From assembly GCF_014161445.1 (NCBI RefSeq), contig NZ_JABBXA010000014.1, positions 62,001 to 126,000 on the forward strand: 64,000 nt of DNA. Reading direction: 5' to 3'. This DNA is from Microbispora sp. H13382. GTDB taxonomy: Bacteria; Actinomycetota; Actinomycetes; Streptosporangiales; Streptosporangiaceae. The notes under the pieces were generated by a model. That model was not told the origin of the DNA. It made no database searches and saw only the letters and a program-made list of their open reading frames with translations. Every line of letters begins with the position of its first letter. Position 1 is the stretch's first letter. Position numbers and translations under genes: made by a program. Of the stretch, positions 62,027-64,000 are shown piece after piece.

Positions 62027-62353
62027 ATGGTCTCGCACGGTGCACCTCGCGGCGCTCCCAAGGACGCGCAGCTTCCCGCGCCGTTCCACGGCGTCCACGT
62101 CGCGCCACCGCAGACAGGCTGCGAAAGGCTCGTGTGGAGGAAACCGACGGCGCGGTGCACACACCTGCGGGTACGACGGCACACCTGTGAGTGCCAGCCG
62201 GTGATCTACGAGCTGTGCGTTTCCGGCGGCCTGGTGTTCATCCGCCGCACCGTCCGCAAGCCGACCGGTCTGTCCGTACGCGAGACGGAGTGGCTCCTGA
62301 CGGCCAGAGCCATGGAGCTCTGGCAACGCCTGCTCAGTGGGCAGGCCCGATAG
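62027..62353 (+). CDS. Small protein of unknown function
   Basis: A 108-residue protein. The N-terminal half is Pro/His/Arg-rich. The C-terminal part (PVIYELCVSGGLVFIRRTVR; RETEWLLTARAMELWQRLLS) is the conserved section, a pattern I associate with actinobacterial proteins found near XRE regulators. Two Cys in THLRVRRHTCECQP could bind metal. It starts 15 bases after the preceding stop, so they are probably co-transcribed. Confidence 0.6.
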   Translation: MVSHGAPRGAPKDAQLPAPFHGVHVAPPQTGCERLVWRKPTARCTHLRVRRHTCECQPVIYELCVSGGLVFIRRTVRKPTGLSVRETEWLLTARAMELWQRLLSGQAR

Positions 62354-62397
62354 CTCCCCCTCCACCAGGAAACCCACGTCAGAAGGAGAGTGCCTCA

Positions 62398-63144
62398 ATG
62401 ACTCTGAGCGCCCAGCTCGACGCGTTCGCCGTCGAATTGCCGGTCGCCTTCGACCCGCGCTGGAACCGTATCCCCGGGATCACCGTCGACGGAGCCACCA
62501 TCACGGTCGACCCCGAGAAGTACTTCTTCCGGTTCGAGAACTCCACCTGGCTCCTGTGTGACTGGAACCTCGTCGCCGGCCAGCTTCTCGGCATCGAGGA
62601 GTCCGCGGAGACCGCCGTCGAACAGCTCGCCCTGGAGTTCGTGCAGGAGCACGGCTTCTCCACCTCCGACGCCGGCCGGGTGCTGGCCACGGCCTGGGAG
62701 GTCTATAGCTACCTGTTCCGCGAGGAGCACCTGCCCACCCTCGGCCTGCCTCAGATCACCGCCGGCCACCTGCGGATGCTCCGCGAGGCCGCCACCTTCA
62801 TGGCGCTCAACAAGGTCGAGCTGGACGGCCACATCTCCAACGTCGGCCCGTGCTGGTTCTTTCCCGCCGCGACCTCCGTCGTCTACGAGCTGAACGAGGA
62901 GGAGGGCGGCATGCTCGACGAGGTCTACCACGGCACCTGGTTCAACGAGTACCGCCGCATCGAGTCGATCAAGGCGCACGCCGCGCTCGGCGGGCGGCTG
63001 GTCCACGGCTGCCAGTCCGTGCCCAACCAGTCCGGCGGCGCCTGCGTGCCGTACGGCGCCTCGATGCAGACCTTCCGCACCGAGCTGACGAGCTTCCGCG
63101 AGGAGTGGCTCGCCACGGTCTACGCCTGCCGCACCGCCAGCTGA
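62398..63144 (+). CDS. Protein of unknown function, co-directional with the kinase-like gene
   Basis: A 248-residue soluble protein; AAGGAGAG lies nine bases before the ATG. The N-terminal part is strand-rich (WNRIPGITVDGATITVDPEK; YFFRFENSTWLLCDWNLVAG), the centre helical (ESAETAVEQLALEFVQEHGF; TAGHLRMLREAATFMALNKV), and the C-terminal region contains Cys in GPCWFFPAA, HGCQSVPNQ and GGACVPYGA. No family recognised. It is 69 bases upstream of the kinase-like gene and 44 bases after the small protein gene. Confidence 0.65.
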   Translation: MTLSAQLDAFAVELPVAFDPRWNRIPGITVDGATITVDPEKYFFRFENSTWLLCDWNLVAGQLLGIEESAETAVEQLALEFVQEHGFSTSDAGRVLATAWEVYSYLFREEHLPTLGLPQITAGHLRMLREAATFMALNKVELDGHISNVGPCWFFPAATSVVYELNEEEGGMLDEVYHGTWFNEYRRIESIKAHAALGGRLVHGCQSVPNQSGGACVPYGASMQTFRTELTSFREEWLATVYACRTAS

Positions 63145-63213
63145 CCCTTCCTGTACGGCCCGCGCTTCGGTGAGCGTGGGCCGTACGCCCCAGATGCCGA
63201 AGGAGAAACCCTC

Positions 63214-64000
63214 GTGGACGAGCTGACCGTCACCCGGCTGTGCGCCGAGCTGTGCGCCAAGGCGAGGTTCCCGGGTGAGCCGAAACGTGAGCCGATGCGT
63301 GCCTGGTCGCTGTCGGCGGTGGAACGCCTGCACTTTCCCGACGGCTCCACGGCCATCTTCAAATTCGCCGCCGAGCCGTTCACCGAAGAGGACCGGGCCC
63401 TCAAGCTGGCCGCTGTCCATGGCGTGCCCGTCCCCGACCTGTACGCCTCCGCCGTCAGCGGCGGCATCCTCGGCATGCTGATGCAGGACCTTGGCGAACC
63501 GGTCCGGGAGGCAGCGGACGACGACGGGGTCAAGGCGGCGGTCGTCCTCCACCAGGTTCGCCCCTCGGAGATCCTGCCGACGACCCTCGACGCCGACGAA
63601 CTGGGGGCCCTGCCTTTGCGCGCGCTCGCACACCTGGACTATCTGCGGCAGGTCCGGCGCTGGAAATCCACTCTCGACATCGCCGAGATGCTCTCCGCCC
63701 TGGACAAGGTTGCTCCCGCTCGTGCTCAGGGGGCGGAGCTGGTGCCGTTCGGGCTGTGCCACTCGGAGTTCCATCCCAGCTCGTTGCATGTCGGGCGGGC
63801 GGGATGGCGGCTGCTCGATTTCGCCCGCGCCTTCAACGGCCCCGGCCTGCTCGACCTGGCATCCTGGCCCGGAACTCAACAGCCCCCCAACGTGCAACGG
63901 GTCCGTCGGCTGATCGAAGCCTACGTCGCCGCTGGCGGATCGCAGGAGGCCTTGGCGCCACGGGGTGGACTGTCCGCCGAAGCATGGGCCCTCGGCTGGC
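63214..64000 (+). CDS. APH-fold kinase-like protein (3' end outside window)
   Basis: The first 262 codons of a protein-kinase-like protein starting at GTG 63214 (GAAGGAGAAA upstream); the frame is open at the window end. The N-lobe has a strand with Lys (STAIFKFAAEPF) and a hinge (GMLMQDLGEPV). The catalytic loop reads CHSEFHPSSLHV, where APH enzymes have HGDxHxxN: the Asp is Glu and the Asn is Ser. The DFG-like motif is LLDFARAF. Two catalytic positions are thus altered, so it may be a pseudokinase or use different chemistry. The partner gene upstream is of unknown function. Confidence 0.75.
   Translation, partial: MDELTVTRLCAELCAKARFPGEPKREPMRAWSLSAVERLHFPDGSTAIFKFAAEPFTEEDRALKLAAVHGVPVPDLYASAVSGGILGMLMQDLGEPVREAADDDGVKAAVVLHQVRPSEILPTTLDADELGALPLRALAHLDYLRQVRRWKSTLDIAEMLSALDKVAPARAQGAELVPFGLCHSEFHPSSLHVGRAGWRLLDFARAFNGPGLLDLASWPGTQQPPNVQRVRRLIEAYVAAGGSQEALAPRGGLSAEAWALGW

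Noticed and set aside
61718-62353. Small proteins as RiPP precursor peptides of the flavoprotein locus
   Set aside because: Both have globular patterns (strands, Trp and charged helices) and no leader-core division or Cys/Ser/Thr-rich end.

Overview
This window comes from a high-GC actinomycete chromosome. The gene content (GAF/ANTAR, MEDS and SpoIIE-type regulators around a SigB/SigF-type sigma factor, a PucR-controlled proline catabolic pair, type II NADH dehydrogenase, and AICE-like conjugation genes) fits a Streptosporangiales-type filamentous actinobacterium such as Nonomuraea, Streptosporangium or Actinomadura. That placement is inference; no rRNA or other taxonomic marker is present.

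Positions 1-27,180 look like ordinary chromosome. In order they hold: the C-terminal part of a sensor histidine kinase; a nucleotidyltransferase-fold protein; a lipoprotein; a serine hydrolase with an ABM monooxygenase; a FitA/VapB-VapC type toxin-antitoxin pair with a palindromic operator; proline dehydrogenase and P5C dehydrogenase with a divergent PucR activator; a SnoaL-tailed ECF sigma factor and a GH16-like lipoprotein that lacks the catalytic motif; a GT4 glycosyltransferase; a partner-switching stress cluster (MEDS/ATPase, PAS-GAF-SpoIIE phosphatase with altered metal ligands, GAF-ANTAR, STAS, sigma factor, RsbW-like kinase); type II NADH dehydrogenase; a heterodimeric ABC exporter; a CBS protein; and a group of small envelope or stress proteins, two of which share an unnamed C-terminal domain. 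tRNA-Pro(GGG) closes this block.

Positions 27,181-59,700 are accessory. They contain a McrBC-type restriction pair, a membrane-anchored STAND/TPR NTPase, an orphan Flp-like pilin, and the core of a conjugative or mobilizable element: an oriT-like nested hairpin, MobC, relaxase, a Pro-rich membrane protein, a superinfection-immunity-like protein, a primase, and a DUF2637 membrane gene split by an intact IS3-family element. No integrase is visible. Also present are a translationally coupled TauD-like dioxygenase and RNxxxH (HEPN-like)/Zn-ribbon pair (the best candidate for an undescribed system), a DUF4145 protein, a DUF4935-like PIN protein, a candidate PD-(D/E)XK nuclease, IS701 and IS481 remnants, HAD and APH gene debris, and a 41-bp tRNA-Arg 3'-end fragment that looks like an attachment-site scar. 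From about 59,700 to the end lies a compact group: an HFCD flavoprotein divergent from a large XRE regulator, three proteins of unknown function, and a kinase-like protein that runs off the window.
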